Program-made: the position numbers and the translations under genes | The notes under the pieces: model-generated | Told to the model about the DNA's origin: nothing | What the model saw: only the letters and a program-made list of their open reading frames with translations | The model's database searches: none | In this document: in pieces, positions 17,937 through 26,008 of the stretch | How the letters are laid out: every line of letters begins with the position of its first letter | Numbering within the stretch: the first letter of the stretch is position 1 | Origin: M30B80 sp965656935 | GTDB lineage: Bacteria > Pseudomonadota > Alphaproteobacteria > Rhodobacterales > Rhodobacteraceae | Reading direction: 5' to 3' | NCBI GenBank assembly: GCA_965656935.1 | Contig: CBFHMG010000006.1 | Location: forward strand, 1-64,000 | Length of the DNA stretch: 64,000 bases

Positions 17937-18740
17937 TCAGCTCTCTTGCGCGGGCTCTGACGGGCTTGGCAGCATTGCGCGGGTCGCCAAATCTGCCGGA
18001 CGCAAAACAGGCCGCGTCGCCCCCCTGCAATAGTCCTGACGGCTGACCCATTGGCGCATGTCTTCGCGTTTGCGGCTGGAATGGAACGGCCCCCAATCCG
18101 CCGCCACACCGCGCATCCCCGCCGAGACGACCCCGTCACGTGGCACCGTGATCGCCATAATGCGGATCGCACAGCGCAGATTGGCAGGCCCATCTAGCAA
18201 GCCCTCACCGGTTGTTACTTCGCAATTGCGCCAATCCGCCGTTGGCGGCGCGATCTGCGTCAAGCCGAACCACAGCCCGCCCCCGCCCACAGCTGTCGGG
18301 CGATGCGTGCTTTCATGCCATGCCAGTGCCGAGACCAACCCCGCCCAAAAAGCCGCACGTTGATCATCGTCACCGCTCTCATAGGCAGGGCACCATGCCT
18401 CGATATCGGCGGGCACCACATCAACCAGACCCCGTCCATGGGTGCGGAGCGCGTTCATAATGGCAATCGACCACCGTGTGCCGCGCGGGTGATTGTCCCA
18501 GCGCAGATCAGGCACGGTGAATTGGGTCCGCATCACAGGGCGGAAGCTTGCTTGCGGGGCAATGGCGGAGGGCTGGCTTGGCAATGCCGCGACAGGGGCA
18601 AGCCGCATCTGCGCCTGTGTGACCTGCGGTGTGGTGAATTCAGGCCGCGGCAAAGGCCGCAAACCCACATCCGCCAAAGCGGCACCCGCGCCCGACAGCA
18701 TGGCGACAGCAGCAACAAATCCAACAAACTTCAAACGCAT
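17937..18740 (-). CDS. lytic-transglycosylase-like protein, paralogue A
   Basis: 267 residues with a clear signal peptide ('MRLKFVGFVAAVAMLSGAGAA', cut near ALA-DV), then a Pro-rich linker to about residue 85 and a compact domain. The domain carries 'SALAWHESTHRPTAVGGG' and 'WFGLTQIAPPTA'. This recalls the soluble lytic transglycosylase fold, in which the Glu of 'HEST' would be the acid catalyst and 'GLTQI' the substrate-cleft motif. Cysteines in 'WCPAYE', 'NCEV' and 'RCAIRI' could form disulfides in the periplasm. It ends in an extra 25-residue tail absent from paralogue B. Proposed role: peptidoglycan cleavage; enzymatic activity is inferred. Confidence 0.72.
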   Translation of the reverse strand: MRLKFVGFVAAVAMLSGAGAALADVGLRPLPRPEFTTPQVTQAQMRLAPVAALPSQPSAIAPQASFRPVMRTQFTVPDLRWDNHPRGTRWSIAIMNALRTHGRGLVDVVPADIEAWCPAYESGDDDQRAAFWAGLVSALAWHESTHRPTAVGGGGLWFGLTQIAPPTADWRNCEVTTGEGLLDGPANLRCAIRIMAITVPRDGVVSAGMRGVAADWGPFHSSRKREDMRQWVSRQDYCRGATRPVLRPADLATRAMLPSPSEPAQES

Positions 18741-18849
18741 CCAGAAAGCCCCCCAGCCTCCAACCGCGCCAATTTGCCAGAAGGCAAAGGGGGTGACAAC
18801 CGCACAATCATGCCGCAAGGCAGCATCGGCGGTCAGCAGAGCGGTCAAA

Positions 18850-19446
18850 TCAGCCCGCGCAATACTCCTGCTGGCTGACCCATTGGCGCATATCTTCGCG
18901 CTTGCGAGAGGAATGGAACGGCCCCCAATCAGCCGCGATCCCGCGCATCCCTTCCGAGATCACGCCATCACGCGGCACGGTTGTGGCCCAGATACGCAGC
19001 GCGCATTGCAGATTGGCCTCACCATCCAGCAACGCATCCGCCGAACCCGCCTCGCAGCCATAGCCGCGCGCGGTTGCAGGCACGATCTGGGTCAAACCGA
19101 ACCAGCGCCCGTTCCCGCCAATCGCATCGGGGCGATGGGTGCTTTCGTGAAAGGCCAGCGCCGAAAGAATTCCGTTCCAGAAGGCCGCGCGCTGCTCGGC
19201 ATCGCCCTCAAGATAGGCGGGGCACCATTGATCGATATCGCCGGGTTCCAATTCGGTCAGGATTGCGGCATCGGATTGCAGCATTTGCAGACTTGCATCG
19301 GTCCATCCCGTGGCTTCTGGGTGGTAATCCCACCGCGCGGCGGGGGTGAACCCTTGCTGCTCGGTGGTCGAGGCCCCCGACAAGCTGCAGCCCGTCACCC
19401 CGATAACCAGCGCCACAGCACCTGCAAATTTGCGTAAATCCAACAT
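18850..19446 (-). CDS. lytic-transglycosylase-like lipoprotein, paralogue B
   Basis: 198 residues. The N-terminus 'MLDLRKFAGAVALVIGVTGC' is a lipoprotein signal with lipobox VTGC. The domain repeats that of the neighbouring gene: 'SALAFHESTHRPDAIGGNG', 'WFGLTQIVPATA', 'VPRDGVISEGMRGIAADWG' and a near-identical C-terminal 'SSRKREDMRQWVS'. It is transcribed ahead of paralogue A with about 110 bases between them. One copy is lipid-anchored and the other has a cleavable signal, so a duplication followed by divergence of location is the simple reading. The start was chosen for the lipobox; a longer reading frame adds 14 residues. Confidence 0.75.
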   Translation of the reverse strand: MLDLRKFAGAVALVIGVTGCSLSGASTTEQQGFTPAARWDYHPEATGWTDASLQMLQSDAAILTELEPGDIDQWCPAYLEGDAEQRAAFWNGILSALAFHESTHRPDAIGGNGRWFGLTQIVPATARGYGCEAGSADALLDGEANLQCALRIWATTVPRDGVISEGMRGIAADWGPFHSSRKREDMRQWVSQQEYCAG

Positions 19447-19615
19447 GCGTATTCTATCCTGTACCGTTTCAATCGGCGGCATGTGCAATGAATAGGGGCT
19501 GCGCGCAAGTCACGAGGACGTGTATATCGGCTGAAATCTGCCACTTCTCCCCCTTGCCGTGCCCGCGCGGCTCGCCTACACCGCTGGGGAATTCTAGTCC
19601 GGAGGCCACAGGCTA

Positions 19616-21130
19616 ATGCTCGACCTGACCTATGAAACCCCCAAACCCAAAGTGATCGCTGGCGCAAAGTCCGATTGGGAACTCGTCATCGGGATGGAGG
19701 TGCATGCGCAGGTCTCGACGCAGGCCAAGCTGTTCTCGGGGGCCTCGACGCAATTCGGGGCCGAGCCGAACTCCAATGTGGCCTTCGTGGATGCAGGCAT
19801 GCCCGGCATGTTGCCTGTGATCAACGAGGCCTGCGTGGCCCAAGCGGTGCGCACGGGGCTTGGCCTGAAAGCACAGATCAATCTGCGCTCGGCCTTTGAC
19901 CGCAAGAACTATTTCTACCCCGATCTGCCGCAGGGCTATCAGATCAGCCAGCTTTACCACCCGATTGTGGGCGAGGGTGAGGTTTTGGTCGAATTGGGCG
20001 ATGGCACGGCGCGACTAGTCCGTGTTGAGCGTATCCATCTCGAACAGGATGCGGGCAAATCGATCCATGATATGGACCCCGCGCTATCCTTCGTCGATCT
20101 CAACCGCACAGGCGTGGCCTTGATGGAGATCGTCAGCCGCCCCGATATCCGCAGCCCCGAAGAGGCTGCCGCCTATGTCGTGAAACTGCGCCAGATCATG
20201 CTTTATCTGGGCACTTGTGACGGGAATATGCAAAACGGCAATCTGCGCGCCGATGTGAATGTCTCGATCTGCCAGCCCGGTGCCTATGAGAAATTCCACG
20301 AAACGGGCGATTTCTCGCATTTGGGCACACGCTGCGAAATCAAGAACATGAACTCGATGCGCTTTATCCAAGCCGCCATCGAATATGAGGCGCGCCGCCA
20401 GATTGCCATCGTCGAAGCGGGCGGCACGGTCGATCAGGAAACCCGCCTTTATGATGCCGACAAGAACGAGACACGGTCGATGCGTTCCAAGGAAGAGGCG
20501 CATGATTACCGCTACTTCCCCGACCCCGATCTGCTGCCGCTGGAGCTTGAGCAATCCTATGTCGATGCCATCGCCGCTGATCTGCCCGAATTGCCCGATG
20601 CCAAGAAAACCCGCTTCATGTCCGAATTCGGCATTGCCGATTATGATGCCAGCGTTTTGACGGCAGAACTGTCTGCGGCAGGCTTCTTCGAGAAGGTCGC
20701 CGCCGAGGCGGGCGACGGCAAACTTGCCGCGAATTGGGTGATCAACGAATTATTCGGCCGCCTCAAGAAGGACGAGCGCGGCATCAGCGATAGCCCCGTT
20801 TCGCCCGCGCAGCTTGCAGGCATCATCACCTTGATCAAATCGGGTGATATCTCGGGCAAGATCGCCAAGGACCTCTTCGAGATCGTCTATTCCGAGGGCG
20901 GTGATCCCGCCAAAATCGTAGAAGAACGCGGCATGAAGCAGGTGACCGATACGGGCGCCATCGAAAAAGCCGTGGACGAGATCATCGCCGCCAATCCCGC
21001 TCAGGTCGAAAAGGCCAAGCAGAACCCCAAACTTGCAGGCTGGTTCGTGGGTCAGGTGATGAAAGCCACAGGCGGCAAGGCCAACCCTGCCGCCGTTAAC
21101 CAGATCGTAAGTGCAAAACTGGGGCTGTGA
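19616..21130 (+). CDS. gatB: aspartyl/glutamyl-tRNA(Asn/Gln) amidotransferase subunit B
   Basis: GatB binds misacylated Glu-tRNA(Gln) or Asp-tRNA(Asn) and, with GatA and GatC, transamidates it. The catalytic cradle motifs are 'WELVIGMEVHAQV', 'NSNVAFVDAGMPGMLPVIN' and 'DRKNYFYPDLPQGYQISQ'. The kinase-like body has 'RTGVALMEIVSRPDIRSP' and 'MQNGNLRADVNVS', and the YqeY-like tail domain (about 360-504) ends 'NPAAVNQIVSAKLG'. Full length. A GGAGG site lies upstream of the ATG. gatA and gatC are not in the window, as is common when the subunits are dispersed. Confidence 0.97.
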   Translation: MLDLTYETPKPKVIAGAKSDWELVIGMEVHAQVSTQAKLFSGASTQFGAEPNSNVAFVDAGMPGMLPVINEACVAQAVRTGLGLKAQINLRSAFDRKNYFYPDLPQGYQISQLYHPIVGEGEVLVELGDGTARLVRVERIHLEQDAGKSIHDMDPALSFVDLNRTGVALMEIVSRPDIRSPEEAAAYVVKLRQIMLYLGTCDGNMQNGNLRADVNVSICQPGAYEKFHETGDFSHLGTRCEIKNMNSMRFIQAAIEYEARRQIAIVEAGGTVDQETRLYDADKNETRSMRSKEEAHDYRYFPDPDLLPLELEQSYVDAIAADLPELPDAKKTRFMSEFGIADYDASVLTAELSAAGFFEKVAAEAGDGKLAANWVINELFGRLKKDERGISDSPVSPAQLAGIITLIKSGDISGKIAKDLFEIVYSEGGDPAKIVEERGMKQVTDTGAIEKAVDEIIAANPAQVEKAKQNPKLAGWFVGQVMKATGGKANPAAVNQIVSAKLGL

Positions 21131-21229
21131 CGGCATAGAGATCCGCTGAGATCATCCAAATGACAGGCCGTCAGCCTTGTGGGGGATCTCGCGTTTGTTA
21201 ACCTTGTTAAATCAAGATTGGGGTGGGGT

Positions 21230-21622
21230 ATGAGTGAGTTTGAATACAAGGTGATTGCGGCGCCAGAAAAAGGGCTGAAGGTCAAAGGGGTCAAATCCCC
21301 CGCTGACCGCTTCGCCTTGGCGCTGACCGAACAGATGAACGAGATGGCCGCTGAGGGGTGGGAGTATATCCGCACCGATACCCTGCCCTCGATCGAGCGT
21401 TCGGGCCTGACCTCCACCCAAACCGTCTATCGCAATGTGATGGTGTTTCGCCGCTCTGTGACGGGCGAAAGCCACGAGATCACCCTTGAGGAAAATGACA
21501 CGCCCGAGACCGCCATTTTGGAGGAATGGTCCGAGCCTTCTGCGGCCGAGCCTGACCTTCACACCGCGCAGATCGATGAGGGCGCGGATGAGACTGCCCC
21601 TGAGGGTGAGCCAAAGGCCTAA
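21230..21622 (+). CDS. DUF4177-like protein, 130 aa
   Basis: The N-terminal 75 residues read 'MSEFEYKVIAAPEKGLKVKG', 'LALTEQMNEMAAEGWEYIRT' and 'YRNVMVFRR', a short beta-alpha-beta layout typical of DUF4177 with the invariant 'EGWE'. The remainder is an acidic, probably disordered tail rich in Glu and Pro. Function unknown. It ends with a 4-base overlap against the convergent bolA gene. Confidence 0.72.
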   Translation: MSEFEYKVIAAPEKGLKVKGVKSPADRFALALTEQMNEMAAEGWEYIRTDTLPSIERSGLTSTQTVYRNVMVFRRSVTGESHEITLEENDTPETAILEEWSEPSAAEPDLHTAQIDEGADETAPEGEPKA

Positions 21623-21876
21623 TCGGTTATGGTCAGCGCCAGCGCGTGGATCTCGGTGACCAAATCCTTTCCCAAAGCCGCATGGACGGCGCGGTGGCGC
21701 GCAATCCGCGACATGCCTGCAAAGGCATCCGAGGCGATACTGACCTGAAAATGGCTCTCGCCGCCGTCCTGAAATCCTGAATGGCCGCGATGGCTTTCGC
21801 TGTCATCAATCACTTCCAGCATGCGCGGGGCGAAGGCCTCACTCAGACGTGTCTGGATTTTCTCTGCTCTGGTCAC
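21619..21876 (-). CDS. bolA: BolA-family protein
   Basis: 85 residues. The class-II-KH-like BolA fold is visible as 'EKIQTRLSEAFAPRMLEVID', the central 'HRGHSGFQDGGESHFQVSI' with the conserved His residues that bind [2Fe-2S] clusters with a monothiol glutaredoxin, and 'SRIARHRAVHAALG' before the C-terminal 'IHALALTI'. The start is GTG at 21876, giving 'MTRAEKIQ'. It is divergent from the J-domain gene with 79 bases between starts, an arrangement common in alphaproteobacteria. Likely roles: iron-sulfur trafficking and growth-phase control. Confidence 0.92.
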   Translation of the reverse strand: MTRAEKIQTRLSEAFAPRMLEVIDDSESHRGHSGFQDGGESHFQVSIASDAFAGMSRIARHRAVHAALGKDLVTEIHALALTITD

Positions 21877-21955
21877 GTTTTTCGTACCTTTCCTCTTCAC
21901 CTCGCCCGCCAAAACATTAGAGTGCTTGTTCCGAGTCGAGAAGGACCTGCGTTCA

Positions 21956-22588
21956 ATGACTGACAATGACCCGTTCAATTTCGACCTGCGCGTGTCGACC
22001 GACAAGAAAAAGCGCAAGACAGGCCGTCGCGGCATGTCAGGCGCGTTCGAGACATCGCAACGGGCCTGCGAGCATCCGGGATGCGAGGAAACGGGCCAAT
22101 ATCGCGCTCCGAAATCGCCCGATAACCTTGAGGAGTTTTTGTGGTTCTGCCGCGAGCATGTGCGCGAATACAATCTCAAATGGAACTTCTTTGACGGCAC
22201 CACCGAGGCCGAGATGGAGGCCCAACTGGACCGCGACCGCGTCTGGGACCGCCCCACAAAACCCTTCAAGAAAAGCGTCGAGGAAAAGGCTTGGGCGCGT
22301 CTGGGTGTGGATGATGCCCATCAGGTTCTGGGCGAAAACGCCACCAGAAACCCCGGCAAAAGCACCACGGGCGGCACGCGCAAACTGCCCCCCACCGAGC
22401 GCCGCGCGATCCAGATCCTCGAGGCAAAGGATCACTGGACCAAGCCTGAAATCCGCAAATCTTACAAAGCTTTGATCAAGATTCTTCATCCCGACATGAA
22501 TGGCGGCGACCGCTCGGACGAGGAGCGCCTGCAGGAGGTTGTCTGGGCATGGGACCAGATCAAGGCCAGCCGCAACTTCAAGGAATGA
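21956..22588 (+). CDS. J-domain (DnaJ-like) co-chaperone
   Basis: 210 residues with the J-domain at the C-terminus (about 150-208), where 'IRKSYKALIKILHPDMNGGDRS' carries the HPD tripeptide that stimulates DnaK ATPase. The N-terminal 100 residues include 'SQRACEHPGCEETGQYRAP', 'FLWFCREHVREYNLKWNFFDG', a small Cys-His region that may bind zinc. Length and layout match the alphaproteobacterial 'J domain-containing' family next to BolA. The start at 21956 gives the standard 'MTDNDPFNFDLRVS'. Confidence 0.9.
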   Translation: MTDNDPFNFDLRVSTDKKKRKTGRRGMSGAFETSQRACEHPGCEETGQYRAPKSPDNLEEFLWFCREHVREYNLKWNFFDGTTEAEMEAQLDRDRVWDRPTKPFKKSVEEKAWARLGVDDAHQVLGENATRNPGKSTTGGTRKLPPTERRAIQILEAKDHWTKPEIRKSYKALIKILHPDMNGGDRSDEERLQEVVWAWDQIKASRNFKE

Positions 22589-22610
22589 GCGCAATCGCGC
22601 GGGGCCGATC

Positions 22611-23801
22611 ATGAGCCGCCATCATGTGCGCAGCCTGATCCTTGGCGCAGGCGCGGCAGGCCTGATGTGCGCGGCCCATGCGGGGCCCGATGTTCTGGTC
22701 GTGGATCATGCCAAAGCGGCAGGTGAGAAAATCCGCATCTCGGGCGGGGGGCGGTGCAACTTCACTAATCTGCATGCCACCGCCGAGAACTTTCTGTCGG
22801 AAAACCCCCATTTCGCGAAATCCGCGCTCAGCCGCTATACCCAATGGGATTTCATCGATTTGGTGGATCGCCATGGCATCGCATGGCACGAGAAAACCCT
22901 CGGGCAATTATTCTGTGATGGCTCCGCCAAGGAGATCATCGCCATGCTGCGCGCCGAGATGGGCGAGGCAGCACTTTGGCTGCAAACCGAGATTGGCGAG
23001 ATCACCCATCGCGATGGCCTCTACCATGTCGCGCTGAGCCGCGAGGGCCGCACCCATATGGTCACGGCCGAGCATCTGGTTGTGGCCACCGGGGGCAAAT
23101 CCATTCCCAAAATGGGGGCCACGGGCCTTGCCTATCGCATCGCCGAGCAATTCGGCCATGCCCTGACCGAGACGCGCCCTGCCCTTGTGCCTTTGACCTT
23201 TGATGAGAAACTCAAAGCGGAATTCGCAGCCCTTCCCGGCGTGGCGCTGGACACGCAGATCAGTTGCAATGGAACCGCCTTTGAGGAAGCGATGCTCTTT
23301 ACCCATCGCGGTATCTCGGGGCCCGCAATCCTGCAGATTTCATCCTATTGGCGCGAGGGCGACAAGCTCAGCATCAACCTCTATCCGCAAGGCGATCTGT
23401 TCGAGCATCTCAAACAACGCCGCACAGAGGCAGGGGCCAAAGCTGCAAGCACGGTTTTGGGGGAAATCCTGCCCAAGAAACTGGCCGCCCATCTGACGGC
23501 TGAATTGCAGCTCTCGGGCAATCTGGGCGATCAATCCGATGCCAGCCTGCGCGCCTTGGCCGATCAATTGAACCGTTGGGAAATCACCCCGACCTCATCC
23601 GAGGGCTACCGCACCGCAGAGGTCACGCTTGGCGGTGTCTCGACCGATAAGATCAGCTCCAAATCCATGAAATCGCAATTGGTGCCGCATCTCTATTTCA
23701 TTGGCGAGGCCGTTGATGTCACGGGGTGGCTTGGCGGGTATAACTTCCAATGGGCGTGGTCCTCGGCTGTGGCCGCAGGCCGTGCCATCGCGAACGCCTA
23801 A
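22611..23801 (+). CDS. HI0933-family FAD-dependent flavoprotein
   Basis: 396 residues. 'SLILGAGAAGLMCAAHAG' (about 7-24) is the Rossmann dinucleotide-binding start. 'KIRISGGGRCNFTNL' is the HI0933-family hallmark, with 'LVVATGGKSIPKMGATG' and a C-terminal 'GEAVDVTGWLGGYNFQWAWSSG'-like FAD site. The family has no settled physiological role; it resembles a two-domain oxidoreductase with an inserted beta-barrel domain. It follows the J-domain gene by 22 bases and may be co-transcribed. Confidence 0.9.
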   Translation: MSRHHVRSLILGAGAAGLMCAAHAGPDVLVVDHAKAAGEKIRISGGGRCNFTNLHATAENFLSENPHFAKSALSRYTQWDFIDLVDRHGIAWHEKTLGQLFCDGSAKEIIAMLRAEMGEAALWLQTEIGEITHRDGLYHVALSREGRTHMVTAEHLVVATGGKSIPKMGATGLAYRIAEQFGHALTETRPALVPLTFDEKLKAEFAALPGVALDTQISCNGTAFEEAMLFTHRGISGPAILQISSYWREGDKLSINLYPQGDLFEHLKQRRTEAGAKAASTVLGEILPKKLAAHLTAELQLSGNLGDQSDASLRALADQLNRWEITPTSSEGYRTAEVTLGGVSTDKISSKSMKSQLVPHLYFIGEAVDVTGWLGGYNFQWAWSSAVAAGRAIANA

Positions 23802-23812
23802 AGCGGTTCGCG

Positions 23813-25261
23813 TTACGCGCGCCAGAAGGTGACCGTGAACAGCACGAAAACGGCCATCAATTCCAAACGCCCGATCAACATGGCAAAAGACAAAATCCAT
23901 TTCGCCGTATCATTGAGCGAGGCATAATTCCCCGCAGGCCCGATGATCTCGCCCAAGCCCGGCCCGATATTGGCCAAGGCCGAGGCCGCACCCGAGACGG
24001 AGGTGATGAAATCCAGCCCCGTCATCCCCAGCAACACTGCCGTCACGCCGAGCGTCACAAAAAACAACACGAAAAACGCCATGACCGAGGACAGGACATC
24101 TTCGGCCACAACCCGCCCGTCATAGCGGGGCTCGAATATGCCATGGGGGGCGTAAAGGCGGCGCACCTGCGTGGCGATCGAGGCGATCAGAAGCTGGTAG
24201 CGAAACACCTTGATCGAGCAGGAGGTGGAGCCCGCACAGCCACCGATCAGGCCGATGAAAAAGAACAAAACAACGGGCAGCGGCCCCCAAAGTTGATAAT
24301 CAACCGAAGCATAGCCTGTGCCCGAAATAATCGAAGTGACGTTGAAAATACCTTCGCGGAACCCGTGCTCAAGCTGGTCGCCATTGGCAAATAATCGGTA
24401 GAGGGTGAACAGCACAGTCAGCGCGAGAATAATCACCAGATAGGCCTGTATCTGGGTATCGCGAAACAAGGGTTTGGCCGTGCCCGCAACCAGTTGGATA
24501 TAGCGCACGAAAGGCAGGCTGGCCAAAATCATAAAGACGGCGGCCGCATATTCCAAAGGCCCCTGATAGGCCCCGAAGGAGGCATCACTGGTGGAAAACC
24601 CGCCCGTGGACAGCGTGGTCAGCGCATGCATCACCGCATCGAAAAACGGCATGCCAAGCAGCAAATAGACCAAGGCGCATAGCCCCGTCAGCCCGAGATA
24701 GATCACCCAAATTCGGCTGGCGATCTCGGTCGCGCGGGGCAGGATTTTACCCATTGTATCAAAGGCTTCCGAGCGGAAAATCTGCATCCCGCCGACCCTG
24801 AGTTCAGGCAGAAACACCATGGCCACAACGATGATACCGATCCCGCCAAACCACTGGATCATCCCGCGCCACAGGTTCAATCCGTCAGGCAGGCTCTCCA
24901 AACCCGAAAACACGGTCGCCCCCGTGGTGGTCAGGCCCGACATGGCTTCGAAAAACGCATCCACAAACCGCGCCTCGGTCGCGCCCAATATGAAAGGAAG
25001 CGCTGCAAAAACTGGCAGCACTAGCCAAACGCCGGTTGTGAGCAAAAAGGTCTGCTGGATCGAGAGGCCTTCGCGCACCGCATTGGCGCAGGCCAAGGTC
25101 AAAGCCCCACCAATAAAGATGGTAAGGCTTGCCGCTTCCGCAAAAGCGGCCCAATGCCCGTTGCCTTGCGAGAGATCGACAAAGAGCGGGATCACCATGG
25201 TGACACCGATTGACGCGACCAAAAGGCCCAAGACATATCCAACAGGACGTAGATCAAACAT
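23813..25261 (-). CDS. trkH: Trk-type potassium uptake transmembrane protein TrkH
   Basis: 482 residues with four repeated M1-P-M2 modules, as in TrkH/KtrB channels. The pore-loop segments include 'FEAMSGLTTTGATVFSG', 'ALTTLSTGGFSTSDAS', 'NVTSIISGTGYASVDY' and 'SVSGAASALANIGPGLG', each holding the selectivity Gly. The start at 25261 ('MFDLRPVGYVLG') gives a normal first helix; an upstream extension adds a non-hydrophobic 25-residue tail. The regulatory TrkA subunit is not in the window. Confidence 0.93.
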   Translation of the reverse strand: MFDLRPVGYVLGLLVASIGVTMVIPLFVDLSQGNGHWAAFAEAASLTIFIGGALTLACANAVREGLSIQQTFLLTTGVWLVLPVFAALPFILGATEARFVDAFFEAMSGLTTTGATVFSGLESLPDGLNLWRGMIQWFGGIGIIVVAMVFLPELRVGGMQIFRSEAFDTMGKILPRATEIASRIWVIYLGLTGLCALVYLLLGMPFFDAVMHALTTLSTGGFSTSDASFGAYQGPLEYAAAVFMILASLPFVRYIQLVAGTAKPLFRDTQIQAYLVIILALTVLFTLYRLFANGDQLEHGFREGIFNVTSIISGTGYASVDYQLWGPLPVVLFFFIGLIGGCAGSTSCSIKVFRYQLLIASIATQVRRLYAPHGIFEPRYDGRVVAEDVLSSVMAFFVLFFVTLGVTAVLLGMTGLDFITSVSGAASALANIGPGLGEIIGPAGNYASLNDTAKWILSFAMLIGRLELMAVFVLFTVTFWRA

Positions 25262-25455
25262 GCGCGGAGCGTTGGCGCGAGCGACGCGCCATGTCAAGCA
25301 AGCTGCGGTATCGGCCACCCTGCTTTCCATGCACAAAGCGCGAATTTCATTGCCAAATGTGTTTCCGAACGCCTAGGGTGAGGGCATTATACAAGTTGAG
25401 CACCCATTGGTATCTCGTGTTTGTTTTGAATTCCGGCGTGCTTGAAAAGCAGCAT

Positions 25456-25479
25456 GAGGGTAAAGCGCCCTCAAGAGGG
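25456..25479 (+). promoter_or_regulatory. alternative short hairpins covering the ribosome-binding site of the first repeat-protein gene
   Basis: CCCTC at 25468-25472 can pair either with GAGGG at 25456-25460 or with GAGGG at 25475-25479. The second GAGGG is the probable ribosome-binding site, nine bases from the ATG at 25489. The two pairings exclude each other. Stems are only 5 bp, so this may be chance. Confidence 0.3.
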
Positions 25480-25488
25480 AATATCTAA

Positions 25489-25932
25489 ATGTCTGACAAA
25501 CCGAAGAAAAACAGTGGCGCTGCAACCTTGAGCCTGACAGATTCCGATATCAAAACCAGCCGCCGCGGTATGATGCGCGGCGCGGGTGCGATGGGTGTCA
25601 GCGCTTTGGCTTTGGGGGCCACGGCGCGCTCAGCGGCTGCCGCAACCGATAGCGATGGCGGTGCAATCACCGATCCGGGCGGAGCAGGACGCGGGTATTG
25701 CCGTGGCTATAACTCGGGCGTGACCGATCAGGATAACGGCGCTTGGACCGATCCAGGCGGAAATGGCCGTGGCGGCAGCGAGTCTGCGCGTGCGGGCGTC
25801 ACCGATAGCGACAATGGCACATGGACAGATGCGGGCGGCCAAGGCCGCGGCGCGCCACGCAATTTCGCCACAGGCTATACCGATGCCGACCAAGGTGGTT
25901 GCACCGATCCAGGCGGCAATGGCCGCGGATGA
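25489..25932 (+). CDS. Tat-exported acidic repeat protein A (four TDxDxG...DPxGxGRG repeats)
   Basis: 147 residues. Residues 1-23 are a polar N-region, and 'SRRGMMRG' at 24-31 followed by 'GVSALALGATARSAAAA' is a twin-arginine signal with a cleavage site near residue 51. The mature protein is just four copies of an 18-residue unit at residues 52-69, 78-95, 104-121 and 130-147, an exact 26-residue period. The unit reads TD-x-D-x-G-x(2,3)-D-[PA]-G-G-x-G-R-G. The Asp spacing is like calcium-binding loops, but no known domain is recognised. Two Cys (residues 71 and 138) could pair. Unknown function. It is followed by its own terminator and by a paralogue. Confidence 0.75.
   Translation: MSDKPKKNSGAATLSLTDSDIKTSRRGMMRGAGAMGVSALALGATARSAAAATDSDGGAITDPGGAGRGYCRGYNSGVTDQDNGAWTDPGGNGRGGSESARAGVTDSDNGTWTDAGGQGRGAPRNFATGYTDADQGGCTDPGGNGRG
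25642..25929 (+). repeat. four coding repeats of 78 bases in repeat protein A
   Basis: The repeat units start at residues 52, 78, 104 and 130 of the protein, an exact 26-codon period. Conservation is stronger at protein than DNA level, with GGCGGCAATGGCCGC-like ends. The array runs to the stop codon. Confidence 0.75.
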
Positions 25933-25945
25933 GGTAAAACAAGAC

Positions 25946-25975
25946 AGCCCGCTTCCTCGGGAGGCGGGCTTTTTT
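25946..25975 (+). terminator. intrinsic terminator after repeat protein A
   Basis: Stem AGCCCGC / GCGGGCT (25946-25952 and 25964-25970), extended by an inner TCC/GGA pairing and followed by a run of Ts to 25975. It sits 14 bases after the stop and before the paralogue's ribosome-binding site, so the two genes may be separately transcribed or the second attenuated. Confidence 0.85.
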
Positions 25976-26008
25976 GATGAGACTGGGTAAACTCGGGGGA
26001 GAAACCAG

